Notes under the pieces: generated by a model
The model's input: only the letters and a program-made list of their open reading frames with translations
What the model was told of the DNA's origin: nothing
Databases searched by the model: none
From: Leptospirales bacterium
Lineage (GTDB): Bacteria > Spirochaetota > Leptospiria > Leptospirales > Leptonemataceae
NCBI GenBank assembly: GCA_016788865.1
Contig: JAEUSB010000075.1
Location: 1-64,000 of the forward strand
Reading direction: 5' to 3'
DNA: 64,000 nt
Made by a program: the position numbers and the translations under genes
Shown: positions 34,868-43,822 of the stretch, piece by piece
Position numbering within the stretch: position 1 is the first letter of the stretch
Layout of the letters: each line of letters opens with the position of its first letter

Positions 34868-37072
34868 CTACATTACCATTGCAGTCATTCTGGCCATGAC
34901 GGCGCTGATAGTAACAATCGCATATGCAATCACGGCAACAGGGATGGCCAAAAAAGTGAAATAGTTTTCTATTTTCTTTGCCAGAACCGCGTCTCCATTT
35001 CCCTCATTAAATATCCTGTTTACCAGTAACGTTTTACCAACCAATGCAAACAGGAACAAATACGAGATCATGAAATAGATATCAGTACGCATGCTGTAGC
35101 CCACGCTCGGAAGGTTAGACGCCATTGCCATCTGGAACACAATTACAGACAGAAGGGCTGTCATTACGAGGGCAAGGCGCGCATCAATCTGAGACAGGGG
35201 CAAAGCGGAAACCAGAAACCCAATCACGAGTAGAACAAACAGGGGAATGAAGAAGGAGTTCAAGTAAGGGCTGAGGATTCTCACGATCGAGAGCCGCACT
35301 TCGTACATGGAAAATGCAGCTTGCTTGTCGCCCGGCTTGTAACTTGGATTTCCAAATACAGAATCAATCTTGAAGGTTCCCGCGAAATCTTTTCTTCGTA
35401 AGTACTCCCACTCCTGTGGATAGATTTCAGATATGTGCGCGTCAGAAAGCTTCTCACGATCGATTGCAATCATCAGTTTATTTGCATTTTGAGTTTTGTG
35501 CGCAATCACCATAGGCAGGTGTTGCACATCGAATGGAAAGTTCACCAGGTCAAACGGGAATACAAGCGTCTGCCGAACTTTGTAGGAGACCCAGTTCTCA
35601 CTGTGCAATCCATCTCCCATCTTCTTTCTCAACTCATCCATGGTATTTTCTGCAGCCATGTCTCCGTTCTTGAATCCAATCCCCTCAACGGCAACATCAC
35701 CTATCCAACGATACCACATATAGCCTTCGATTTCAAACCGCTGGGCCTTGATATCCACGTTGTTGATTTTCTCGAAATCCAATCCGACGAATACAACATT
35801 GATCTTGAAGTACGGAATCCCGGCACTCATCAACATTTCACCTGCAGCAACCTTTGCGGGAACCTGACGCAAGTTATGGCTGTCGCGCACCTGGCGAATC
35901 TGCCGAAAGGCCGGTTCGTAACTTCCGCTGGAAGAAATCCGGGACATCACAAGTTCTCGCCCAACGGCGTTCTTGCCATCTGCAAAAAAGACCCGACCGG
36001 AAACACCTTCTAAGCCTTCATCGTATGAGTTTTGAGCTGTTAGCCATTCTTTGATACCTTCGCGCGATGGACCTTTCTCATTGATGGCACGGACAATCAA
36101 ATCAAGCCCGTCGTAGGCGAAACCAGCCCAGATGGTTGGCTCTGCTTTGTAACGCTCCATATATCGGTCCGCGAACCGCATTCCCTTCAAGGAACCGAGC
36201 GTGTACATGAAAGGGAAGCCAATGTGAATCTTCTCGGAATAGTTTACGGCACCCTTCCCTTCTTCGGTCAGCTTCTTCAACTTTGGAATTAAGCCTGTCG
36301 CCAGGCGATCCGCTCCAAAGATCTGTCCCTTGAAGCCTCCATCGCGCAGCTGTTTGATCAACTGATCTGCGTTCATTGCATGCGCAAGAATCACAATTGC
36401 TGGGTACGAATTTGCATTCGGAATTGTCTTCTGCACAAAATCGGGCTCGAGTCCCGGCTTCTTATCGTTAAAGCCTTCCGCGATCGTCGTAGTTATTCCA
36501 TCTATCTTTGTTGCTTCAACGAACTCTTCAGTGGCAACACGTCCAAAAGTGCTAGTAGCTTTGATAACAAGAACTCGATCGAGATCTTCGAGTACCTTGA
36601 GGTACGCCGAAAGCATTTTCATTTGCGTCCCAAGAGGATAGGTTCCGGAAAAAGCCCAGGGACTTTTCTCGATGAATTCTTTCCCGCCCACCGAAGGCGA
36701 TAGGATAACCAGCCCGTTCTTGTCGTACGCGGGAATACCGGCCATGGCTACCGAATCGTCGTAGTGACCAATCACTGCCAGGATGGATTTGTCTGTGGCA
36801 AACTCCTCTGAAATTTGTTTGGACTTTACGGGATCATTCGCATCGTCCTTCACGACCAGTTCGATCTTGCGTCCGCGCGCGCCGCCATTTGCATTCATCT
36901 CTTCCACGCCCATTTGAAGTGATTGCAGGATGGCCTTACCACTTTCTGCTTTTTCGCCAGAAAGCGGAAGCGAAACGCCTATCTTATGTTTTCCGCAGGC
37001 GATTGCGAACAGCAAAACGGAGCCGAGAGCGGCCAGGCGAATGATTCTTGTTACGCGGACAAAGGATTTCAT
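34868..37072 (-). CDS. Chimera: type 1 periplasmic binding protein fused to pentameric ligand-gated ion channel
   Basis: A 734-residue product from ATG 37072 (AAGGG upstream). A lipoprotein-like signal ends in FAIAC (Cys26). Residues 30-400 are a Leu/Ile/Val-type binding protein (KIGVSLPLSGEKAESG, AVIGHYDDSVAMAGIPAY, TIWAGFAYDGLDLIV). Residues 424-734 form a complete Cys-loop-receptor-like subunit: a beta-sandwich from NVVFVGLDFEKINNVDIKAQ, the Pro-loop NFPFDVQHLP (511-520) without the flanking cysteines, M1 602-623, M2 629-651, M3 656-688 and M4 704-726. M2 aligns without gaps to my recollection of GLIC, with Asp630 at the -2' selectivity position, which hints at cation permeation. M2 ends NLP and M3 begins SVGYSMRTDIYF, as in the family. 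It probably gates an ion pore on binding an amino-acid-like ligand. It is divergent from the lipase gene. Confidence 0.88.
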   Translation of the reverse strand: MKSFVRVTRIIRLAALGSVLLFAIACGKHKIGVSLPLSGEKAESGKAILQSLQMGVEEMNANGGARGRKIELVVKDDANDPVKSKQISEEFATDKSILAVIGHYDDSVAMAGIPAYDKNGLVILSPSVGGKEFIEKSPWAFSGTYPLGTQMKMLSAYLKVLEDLDRVLVIKATSTFGRVATEEFVEATKIDGITTTIAEGFNDKKPGLEPDFVQKTIPNANSYPAIVILAHAMNADQLIKQLRDGGFKGQIFGADRLATGLIPKLKKLTEEGKGAVNYSEKIHIGFPFMYTLGSLKGMRFADRYMERYKAEPTIWAGFAYDGLDLIVRAINEKGPSREGIKEWLTAQNSYDEGLEGVSGRVFFADGKNAVGRELVMSRISSSGSYEPAFRQIRQVRDSHNLRQVPAKVAAGEMLMSAGIPYFKINVVFVGLDFEKINNVDIKAQRFEIEGYMWYRWIGDVAVEGIGFKNGDMAAENTMDELRKKMGDGLHSENWVSYKVRQTLVFPFDLVNFPFDVQHLPMVIAHKTQNANKLMIAIDREKLSDAHISEIYPQEWEYLRRKDFAGTFKIDSVFGNPSYKPGDKQAAFSMYEVRLSIVRILSPYLNSFFIPLFVLLVIGFLVSALPLSQIDARLALVMTALLSVIVFQMAMASNLPSVGYSMRTDIYFMISYLFLFALVGKTLLVNRIFNEGNGDAVLAKKIENYFTFLAIPVAVIAYAIVTISAVMARMTAMVM

Positions 37073-37156
37073 GCAACCCTTGACGCAGCATGGTCTACGC
37101 TTTGTCAAGCGAAGGGTTATGCTTGCGGTTTTTTTAGTCCCCGAGCGATTTGTCCT

Positions 37157-38005
37157 ATGTACACGCAGCACCAATCAATGCTCCAATCCTCCAAGGATGA
37201 CTTCCCGGTTTTCTATCAAAAATGGATTCCAGCGCAGGTACGAAGGGTCCTGGTAATTCAACACGGTTTCGGAGAGCATTCGGGTCGGTACGGTAATATT
37301 CTGAAATTTTTCGAAGGAACGGGTACGGCTTTCTACGCATTGGATGCGCGCGGTCATGGAAAGACGGGAGGTAAGCGTGGACACGTCGATCAATTCCAGA
37401 TGTATGTCGATGACCTTGCAGACCTCGTCGCTATCGCTCGTAAGGAAAACATGAATGACCAGGTCTACCTGCTTGGACACTCGCTGGGTGGCGTTATCGT
37501 ACTGCAATATGCATTGCAGGGAACTAACCAGACAAATCTCGAAGCATTGATCGTAAGTTCACCAGGCCTTATCATTGAGATGGACGCGGGCAAGCAGGTG
37601 AAGAAGACTCTCGCAAACTTATTCGCATCCATTGTGCCTGATGCAACACTCGATGCGAATTTGGATCTTACATATCTTTCGCATGATCAGACGGTCATTG
37701 ACGCGTACAAGAATGACCCGCTGGTTCACGGAAAGATTTCCTTCCAGATGGGAAGCAATTTGTTCAGCATTGGAAAATCGATTCTAGAGAAGGCCGGGAA
37801 TCTTACAATTCCAGTTTACGTGTTCCAGGGCACGGGAGATAAGATCGTGTCGCCGGAGAGTTCCAGGCAATTATTTGCCAACCTGACAACATCGGACAAG
37901 ACACTGAAGCTCTACGATGGTCTATTCCATGAAACAATGAACGAGTCGGAAAGCGATCGGAACCGCGTGCTGGGTGATTTGAAGGAATGGTTTGAGCGGC
38001 ACTGA
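37157..38005 (+). CDS. Alpha/beta hydrolase, monoacylglycerol-lipase-like
   Basis: A 282-residue hydrolase from ATG 37157, chosen because earlier in-frame codons lie inside the channel gene. The HGFGEHSGRYG oxyanion segment, the nucleophile elbow GHSLGG, the acid in GTGDKIVSP and His in LFHETMNE give a full catalytic triad. The layout matches bacterial monoacylglycerol lipase or lysophospholipase (Hydrolase_4). There is no signal peptide, so it is probably cytoplasmic or membrane-associated. It is divergent from the channel gene, with about 84 bases between starts that must hold both promoters. Confidence 0.87.
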   Translation: MYTQHQSMLQSSKDDFPVFYQKWIPAQVRRVLVIQHGFGEHSGRYGNILKFFEGTGTAFYALDARGHGKTGGKRGHVDQFQMYVDDLADLVAIARKENMNDQVYLLGHSLGGVIVLQYALQGTNQTNLEALIVSSPGLIIEMDAGKQVKKTLANLFASIVPDATLDANLDLTYLSHDQTVIDAYKNDPLVHGKISFQMGSNLFSIGKSILEKAGNLTIPVYVFQGTGDKIVSPESSRQLFANLTTSDKTLKLYDGLFHETMNESESDRNRVLGDLKEWFERH

Positions 38006-38056
38006 TTGCTCGAAACCAGCTGGCCTTTTTCTCTTAAAGCGCCAGCCGGTCGTGCC

Positions 38057-38446
38057 TCAAGCCTGAGTAATGACTGCGTCCGCTTCGATCTCGACAAGAA
38101 TCTGAGGCGAGATCAAGCGGCTAACTTCGACCATGGAGTTAGCTGGAAGAATTGAGCCAAAAACTTCTCCGTGTGCGCGCCCAATCTTTTCCCAGTCATC
38201 AATGTTGGTTACAAAAATCCTGGTACGTACAACATCCTTGAGAGAAGCGCCAGCGCGACCGAGGGCCTCTTCAATGTTCTTCAAGATTTGTTTTGTCTGT
38301 GCGGCGGGATCTCCTTCACCAACAAACCCGTTTGGACTGGAAGCGGTAGTGCCGGAAACAAAAACCATGTTACCGACTTTGACACACCTCGAATAGCCTA
38401 CGATAGGTTCCCAGGGAGATCCGGTTGAAATATTCTGACGTTGCAT
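38057..38446 (-). CDS. ridA: RidA (YjgF/YER057c) family imine deaminase
   Basis: A 129-residue protein that hydrolyses reactive enamine/imine intermediates from PLP enzymes. Core motifs: [31 protein letters not shown], and the catalytic arginine in [13 protein letters not shown]. The end [11 protein letters not shown] is family-typical. Length is normal. It follows amtB by about 30 bases on the same strand, so both may share a transcript. This would link nitrogen uptake with intermediate clean-up, but only by position. Confidence 0.92.
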   Translation of the reverse strand: MQRQNISTGSPWEPIVGYSRCVKVGNMVFVSGTTASSPNGFVGEGDPAAQTKQILKNIEEALGRAGASLKDVVRTRIFVTNIDDWEKIGRAHGEVFGSILPANSMVEVSRLISPQILVEIEADAVITQA

Positions 38447-38476
38447 GCGCCAGAATATTTTGGGACGGGCGCTGCG

Positions 38477-40075
38477 TCAATCCGTGGAAGGAAAGCTGGG
38501 ATAGCCCATTACGCCCGTTTCCGGAATATCGAGACCGTCCAGCTCTGCCTGCTCATCCACCCGTATCTTCACAATCTTGTTCAAGACCAGAAAGAAGATC
38601 AAAGAAATGCCAAACGCCCATACCACCAGCGTTCCCATACCGATCAACTGCGCCCAGAGCTGACCAGCGTCACCATAGAGAATTCCTTTCACTGTACCCG
38701 GAACGCCATTCCAACTGCCGCCGTAGTTTGCAGTCCCATCGGAGAATATCCCGACGCAGAGAACACCAAAAAGCCCACCCACTCCGTGAACAGAGATGGC
38801 TCCCACAGGATCGTCGATGTGGATGCGGTCCAGGATATCGACTGAGAAGCAGACGAGGATGCCCGCGATTGCTCCAATCAGGAACCCTGTCTTGGCATCG
38901 ACAAACCCGGAGGCAGCGGTAATCGCAACCAATCCCGCAAGCATTCCGTTAGCGACCATGGTTGGATCGGGACGATGGGTTTTGAGCAACAAGAATAAGG
39001 TGGCGCTTAACGTCCCTCCCGCTCCGGCAAGCATCGTGGTCACAGCAATAATACCAACGCGATTGAGACCTCCGCCGGAAACACCAAGCGTACTTCCGGG
39101 ATTGAAACCGAACCAACCAAACGCCAGTATCAACGCGCCGAGAAGTGCCATGGGCACGTGGTGGGCTGGAATTGGATTCACGGAGCCGTCGGCGTTGTAT
39201 TTACCCCGCCGCGGCCCAATCACAATGGCACCGGCAAGACCGCAAAGCCCGCCGACTGCGTGGACAACACCGGATCCGGCAAAATCTACATACCCGTGCC
39301 CCAGGCCAAAGTTAATGCCGAGCTGTGAAAGCCAGCCACCACCCCAGGCCCAGTTTCCGAAAACTGGATAAAGGAACATTGCCATAAAGAAGCCGAATAT
39401 ATAGAAACTGCTCAGCGTCCAGCGTTCGGCCATGGCCCCTGTGGGAATGGTTGCAGCGGTGTCCATGAACACCATCTGAAACAAAAAGAGCGAATAGACG
39501 CCTACATCATAGACATTCGGGCCGCTCAGAAAAAATGCGTTGTGGGCAAAGAGACCGAATGGCTTGCCCATTATTTGTACAGTGTATTCGAACTCGGGTG
39601 AAAGACCAGGCGTTCCGCCGAGGCTTGCTACTGGCATTGCCCCAAACATGATACCGAATCCACAAATCCAGAAGCCGGCCAGCCCAATAACGTAGATCAT
39701 GAAGTTCATGAAGATGGTGTGTGAGGCATTTTTTGCCCGGCAGAGGCCCGTTTCCACCAGCGCAAAGCCGGCCTGCATGAACATGACGAGGAAGCCAGTG
39801 ATGAGAAGCCAGGTCAGGTTTAGGCTGATTCGGTTTTGACCAACCGAATCAGCTAGTTTCATGGCAAGTGGTTCCGCTGCTGCCTGCTTCTGAAACGCGT
39901 CGTACGCTTCTTGAGCGGCTACGTCGCCCGCAGCGGGCTTGGGAGGTATGAAGGTATTTCCAGCACCATCCATTGCGTCTGCTGCTGTTCCAGTACTATT
40001 GCCTGAAGGATCAGCACTCAAGCTAGTGGCGAGCATCAAGGCGAAGAATATGCTTAGCAATATGGCAGGTCTCAT
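38477..40075 (-). CDS. amtB: Ammonium transporter, Amt/MEP/Rh family
   Basis: A 532-residue channel for ammonium uptake across the inner membrane. A cleavable signal (LLSIFFALMLATSLSA) and an unusually long periplasmic extension (about 70 residues, Gly/Ala-rich) precede eleven membrane helices. Landmarks are FALVETGLCRAKNASH, the twin-His site in AGSGVVHAVGGLCGLAGA and GAISVHGVGGLFG, and GWFGFNPGSTLG. The C-terminal tail LDIPETGVMGYP is the conserved GlnK-contact region. No glnK gene is adjacent. Confidence 0.95.
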   Translation of the reverse strand: MRPAILLSIFFALMLATSLSADPSGNSTGTAADAMDGAGNTFIPPKPAAGDVAAQEAYDAFQKQAAAEPLAMKLADSVGQNRISLNLTWLLITGFLVMFMQAGFALVETGLCRAKNASHTIFMNFMIYVIGLAGFWICGFGIMFGAMPVASLGGTPGLSPEFEYTVQIMGKPFGLFAHNAFFLSGPNVYDVGVYSLFLFQMVFMDTAATIPTGAMAERWTLSSFYIFGFFMAMFLYPVFGNWAWGGGWLSQLGINFGLGHGYVDFAGSGVVHAVGGLCGLAGAIVIGPRRGKYNADGSVNPIPAHHVPMALLGALILAFGWFGFNPGSTLGVSGGGLNRVGIIAVTTMLAGAGGTLSATLFLLLKTHRPDPTMVANGMLAGLVAITAASGFVDAKTGFLIGAIAGILVCFSVDILDRIHIDDPVGAISVHGVGGLFGVLCVGIFSDGTANYGGSWNGVPGTVKGILYGDAGQLWAQLIGMGTLVVWAFGISLIFFLVLNKIVKIRVDEQAELDGLDIPETGVMGYPSFPSTD

Positions 40076-40192
40076 GCCCTAAAGAGTGCAATAATCGGGC
40101 CAGGATTTCGGTGGTATAGAAATTGCTTAGAATATTGCGTGATCGCTCTAAAATACGGCAAGCGTAAGGTCGTGAACTACCGGGGTGCCCGT

Positions 40193-41926
40193 ATGGTCGT
40201 CGGTGGTCTTACTTCAAAGAATAAGATCGACATCCTTTTATACATGGCCAAGGAACTGGCCAACATTCAGAATCAGAAGGAGTTGTTTGATCGGGTTATC
40301 GTGCTTTCAGAGGAGATCTTTGAAGTGGATAACGTAACGGTCCGCCTGTGGGAAAATGGAAAACTCGTACCGATTCGATTTTTAAAGGAAACAGATCCAC
40401 CCAGACGAGCCCTCGCCAGCGGGGAAGGTTACTCGGGGACAGTTTTCAAAGAAAGAAAATCGATGAACCTGGAGAATCTAGAATTCCATCCGGACTATCT
40501 CGATGAGCATGAAACCACGCGTTGCGCCATGGTCGCCCCCATACTCCTGCGGGATGAAGCTCTAGGCACAATCGCCATCGAGAAAGACATTCCCCACTTT
40601 TACAAGAAAGACGACCTTGAGATTCTAGAAGCAATGGCAGCGCAACTTGCCCTGGCGCTCAACGAAGTAAAACTCGTCGAAGGCCTTGTGGCTGCACGGC
40701 ACAGACTCGACAGTGATCTCAGAATGGGCCGGAGCGTTCAAAGCCAGATCATTCCTACGGATATTTTGCCCTGGAACAGTATTCGATTCGCGCACTACTT
40801 TGAGCCAATGGTGGAAGTAAGCGGAGACTATTTTGACGTTATGCGATCAGGGAACAGCCTCACCTGTATCATCGCAGACGTATCGGGCCATGGCGTGCCG
40901 GCCGCGCTCGTGACAATGGCGCTGCATTCACAGTTCAGGCGCTGCGTGGATCAAGGCTTTGGTCTACCCGAAATGATGGCGGAGCTCAACGAAAGCATGC
41001 GAGCAAAACTTCCTGACGGCACTTACTTTACCGCCCAACTGGCGCGAATCTACGCAGATCACACGTTCTCTTATGTGAACGGCGGACACGTGCGCATTAT
41101 GCACTACATTCAGAAGCAAAAGGACTTTGAATTCCTTGATACAAAGGGCTTTCCACTTGGCATCATGCCCGCGCGACGCAGCGACTATGAAGAGAAGTTT
41201 GGAAAACTTGAGCAAGGAGATTTTCTGGTTTTCCTGACGGATGGATTTCATGAGCAACGCAACCAGCTCAGGGAAGATACTGGATTCCCACGCGTACTGG
41301 GATGGTTTCGTGATATAATGCGCGAAGTATCAAATCCAACGGAGGTGCGCAATGAGTTTCTGGCTGCCTGGAATTCCTTTGTGGAAGGTGTACCCAGAGA
41401 AGATGATCTCACTCTGCTGCTCCTGGAATGCAGCCCCAATCTAGATCTTGCCCGCGAAAATCACAAAATAACCAAACAGCATTATTATGCTGGTCGCGTA
41501 CGGGAAGCGGAGAGGTCGGCGCTCGAAGCGTATCGCCTTGATTCCTCTCTGCATGATAATCTGCTATTCCTCTCGAAGCTCTACCACAACCAGGAGAACT
41601 TTCCGGAAGCAGTTCGCTTCATGAGTGAGTATATATCGACCAGTGGGGCAAACAAACCGGAGTACTATCATGCACTCGGTACACTGCAATTCCGGAAGGG
41701 CGACGTAACCGCAGCCAAACGTGACTTCAAAAAGTCGCTCTCCCTGGATCACACGTATGCAAAATCCAGTCTGATGCTCGCAAAATGTTATCTCAAAGAA
41801 GGTTCAAGGCCAAAAGCAATTCGTACGTTGCAGCAGGCATTGAAAGGCTCACCAGGAAACGAACAGATCAAGCAATCACTTCAAAACGTTGAAGAGCTTG
41901 CGTCCTCTGCCATCGGCTCCGGCTAA
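40193..41926 (+). CDS. GAF-SpoIIE phosphatase with TPR tail
   Basis: A 577-residue product from ATG 40193, which has GGGGTG upstream. The frame is open from GTG 40139. A GAF domain spans about 20-165 (KELFDRVIVLSEEIFEV, then GEGYSGTVFKER). A short helix (LRMGRSVQSQIIP) leads to the PP2C domain (about 190-410: VEVSGDYFDVM, CIIADVSGHGVPAAL, VNGGHVRIM, FLTDGFHEQ, PREDDLTLLLL). TPR repeats fill 425-565. No membrane segment, so it is probably cytoplasmic and responds to a small ligand at the GAF. The STAS gene 210 bases downstream is a natural substrate. Confidence 0.88.
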   Translation: MVVGGLTSKNKIDILLYMAKELANIQNQKELFDRVIVLSEEIFEVDNVTVRLWENGKLVPIRFLKETDPPRRALASGEGYSGTVFKERKSMNLENLEFHPDYLDEHETTRCAMVAPILLRDEALGTIAIEKDIPHFYKKDDLEILEAMAAQLALALNEVKLVEGLVAARHRLDSDLRMGRSVQSQIIPTDILPWNSIRFAHYFEPMVEVSGDYFDVMRSGNSLTCIIADVSGHGVPAALVTMALHSQFRRCVDQGFGLPEMMAELNESMRAKLPDGTYFTAQLARIYADHTFSYVNGGHVRIMHYIQKQKDFEFLDTKGFPLGIMPARRSDYEEKFGKLEQGDFLVFLTDGFHEQRNQLREDTGFPRVLGWFRDIMREVSNPTEVRNEFLAAWNSFVEGVPREDDLTLLLLECSPNLDLARENHKITKQHYYAGRVREAERSALEAYRLDSSLHDNLLFLSKLYHNQENFPEAVRFMSEYISTSGANKPEYYHALGTLQFRKGDVTAAKRDFKKSLSLDHTYAKSSLMLAKCYLKEGSRPKAIRTLQQALKGSPGNEQIKQSLQNVEELASSAIGSG

Positions 41927-42136
41927 CGGAGACCTACCCGCATCAGGGTAACGCCCGTGATCCGGGTGCCATGGTAGTGCGTAGCAAGTCGCTCGCTTCC
42001 GTTGCACAAATCGTAAGCATTACGTATGATTTGCGCACTGAACAGCCCCTTTACAACCGGCAAAGCGGCCAAAAATCCGGGCATGAAATTTGCTACAGTA
42101 TAGGTTGGCGTTTGCGCAAAAGCGCTGGGAGCAATC

Positions 42137-42487
42137 ATGGAAAAACTGAACCTGATTTATTCCAAATTCAATGGAATGGATTTGATTGAGGCTTCGGGTG
42201 AGATCGATGTCTACAATTCCTTTGAGTTCAAGAAGATCGTTGAGGATTTGATTGATACGGGTAGCCGACAGATCATCATCGATCTGGAGAAAGTGCACTA
42301 TGTTGACTCAAGTGGGCTTGGAGCTCTGATCAATCAGCGGACTAAAATGCAAAAAGCGGGCGGGGACCTGTTCCTGGTGAAGATTTCCGATCAAATTCGG
42401 AGCGTTCTGGAATTGACCAAGATGACCGTTTTCTTCAAGATTTTCAAGAATCGGGAAGAACTCATGAATTTGCAGGCGGCCAGCTAA
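42137..42487 (+). CDS. STAS-domain anti-anti-sigma factor
   Basis: A 116-residue STAS domain: DLIEASGEIDVYNSFEFKK, QIIIDLEKVHYVDSSGLGAL with the phospho-acceptor serine in DSSG, and KISDQIRSVLELTKMTVFFK. Closest in style to SpoIIAA/RsbV, so it should be switched by a GHKL kinase and a SpoIIE phosphatase. The upstream GAF-SpoIIE gene is on the same strand and is a likely partner. It has its own terminator immediately after the stop. Confidence 0.9.
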   Translation: MEKLNLIYSKFNGMDLIEASGEIDVYNSFEFKKIVEDLIDTGSRQIIIDLEKVHYVDSSGLGALINQRTKMQKAGGDLFLVKISDQIRSVLELTKMTVFFKIFKNREELMNLQAAS

Positions 42488-42503
42488 CCCCGCCGGGGGT
42501 TTT
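42486..42503 (+). terminator. Intrinsic terminator after the STAS gene
   Basis: AACCCC (42486-42491) and GGGGTT (42496-42501) form a stem overlapping the stop codon, with a 4-base loop and TTTT running on from the stem. It is the clearest intrinsic terminator in the window. Confidence 0.7.
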
Positions 42504-42569
42504 CTCGTATCCTTTTTGAATTGTAGTCCGGTACTCGAACCTGTAGGCTTGTTCTAACAGGAGGCGGGT

Positions 42570-43022
42570 ATGTTGGACAACGTAAAAGTATCAGATTTGC
42601 TCAAGAACAAGGGCCAGGGGGTGATTTCTGTTCATCCCGATGACTCTGTTTTTGACACCTTGCGCCTGATGGCAGAGAAGAATATCGGCGCCGTCCTTGT
42701 CATGGCAGACAATCGCCTCGAGGGTTTGCTCTCGGAACGGGATTACGCCCGCAAGGTCATCCTGCACGGACGCACATCGCGTGAGACCCATGTCCGCGAT
42801 ATCATGAGCCGGGAGTTGATCATTGTTCATCCGGGCGACTCTGTGATGGAATCAATGGCCATCATGTCAGAGAAGCGAATCCGCCACCTTCCTGTCCTGG
42901 ATGACAACAACCACGTCGTAGGACTGATCTCAATCGGTGACCTGGTTAAGCGCGTAATTGAGGAGCAACACATCATTATCAAGCATCTGGAGAATTATAT
43001 CTCCGGTGGCTACATGGCCTGA
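42570..43022 (+). CDS. Two-CBS-domain protein
   Basis: A 150-residue protein of two tandem CBS motifs (about 8-70 and 75-140): VISVHPDDSVFDTLRLMAEK, GAVLVMADNRLEGLLSERDY, then ELIIVHPGDSVMESMAIMSE and HLPVLDDNNHVVGLISIGDL. CBS pairs bind adenosyl ligands such as AMP, ATP or SAM. An AGGAGG-like Shine-Dalgarno precedes the ATG. The stop overlaps the next gene by one base (TGATG), so CBS, enoyl-CoA hydratase and hydroxylase are likely translationally coupled. A regulatory role on the operon's enzymes is possible. Confidence 0.88.
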   Translation: MLDNVKVSDLLKNKGQGVISVHPDDSVFDTLRLMAEKNIGAVLVMADNRLEGLLSERDYARKVILHGRTSRETHVRDIMSRELIIVHPGDSVMESMAIMSEKRIRHLPVLDDNNHVVGLISIGDLVKRVIEEQHIIIKHLENYISGGYMA

Positions 43023-43822
43023 TGACCAGTCTGCTGACAGAAGTCCATTCCGTTCCAGGCGGAAAGATCTTCCGGATTACCATGAATCGTCCTGACGTTC
43101 ACAATTGCGTGAACGGCGAAATGGCTAAACGATTCACTGACGCCTGGTTGAAGTTTCGAGACGATCCGGGACTTACCGTCTGCGTACTACATGGAGCAGG
43201 CGAAAAATCCTTCTGTTCAGGGGCAGATCTTGCAGCGCTGGGTGAACTGGCGAATATTTACGCAAGCGAAGAGGAAGTTCGTGAATACGTTGCCAGTGGT
43301 GTTGGACCATTGGGTGGGTCACGCATTGTTCAATACAAACCAGTAATTACTGTTTCGCATGGTTATACATATGCGGGTGGTCTTGAGCTATTTTGCCTCG
43401 GCCACATTCGCATCGCGGAAAAACAGGCAGTGTTCTCAGTCGCCTGCAGACGATGGGGTGTTCCTCTGGTCGACGGAGGAACTGTATATCTTCCCAGACT
43501 TCTCGGCATGGCTAACGCTCTCCCGCTCATCATCACGGGGCAACGCATTCGGGCCGATCGCGCTCGCGAAATTGGTCTGGTATGGGAGCTGGTCACAAAG
43601 GGGAAGGGGCTTGATCGAGCCATGTCCATAGCCAGCCAGGTTTGTCAGCAGCCCCGCGATGCCTTGTTTGCTGACATGAAGAGTGTCATAGATGGCTATT
43701 CCCTTCCCTTTGGGGCGGCGCTTACTCTGGAAGCGGAAAACCTTCATCCTGTTATGCGAAGCGAAAGTACAAAAGAAGGCGTTCAAAGATTCAACACTGG
43801 CGAGAGGTTCTGGGTAAGATGA
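43022..43822 (+). CDS. Enoyl-CoA hydratase/isomerase family protein
   Basis: A 266-residue crotonase-fold protein. The first oxyanion loop is KSFCSGADLAALGEL and the second YTYAGGLELFCLGHIRIAEK. The usual catalytic glutamate region reads RWGVPLVDGGTVYLPRLLG, where the second Glu of hydratases appears to be replaced by Asp or shifted. Activity could therefore be isomerase, hydrolase or another crotonase reaction. It sits between the CBS gene (1-base overlap) and the hydroxylase gene (ATGA overlap). Confidence 0.85.
   Translation: MTSLLTEVHSVPGGKIFRITMNRPDVHNCVNGEMAKRFTDAWLKFRDDPGLTVCVLHGAGEKSFCSGADLAALGELANIYASEEEVREYVASGVGPLGGSRIVQYKPVITVSHGYTYAGGLELFCLGHIRIAEKQAVFSVACRRWGVPLVDGGTVYLPRLLGMANALPLIITGQRIRADRAREIGLVWELVTKGKGLDRAMSIASQVCQQPRDALFADMKSVIDGYSLPFGAALTLEAENLHPVMRSESTKEGVQRFNTGERFWVR

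Noticed and set aside
35435..36013. Plus-strand 192-codon frame in the channel gene
   Set aside because: It is antisense to the well-supported chimera and has no recognisable features.
38425..39371. Long plus-strand frames opposite amtB
   Set aside because: Pro/Arg/Ser-rich antisense readings of the amtB helices.
41923..42138. Minus-strand 71-codon frame in the gap before the STAS gene
   Set aside because: No start signal or homology, and it overlaps both flanking ends. The gap more likely holds a promoter.
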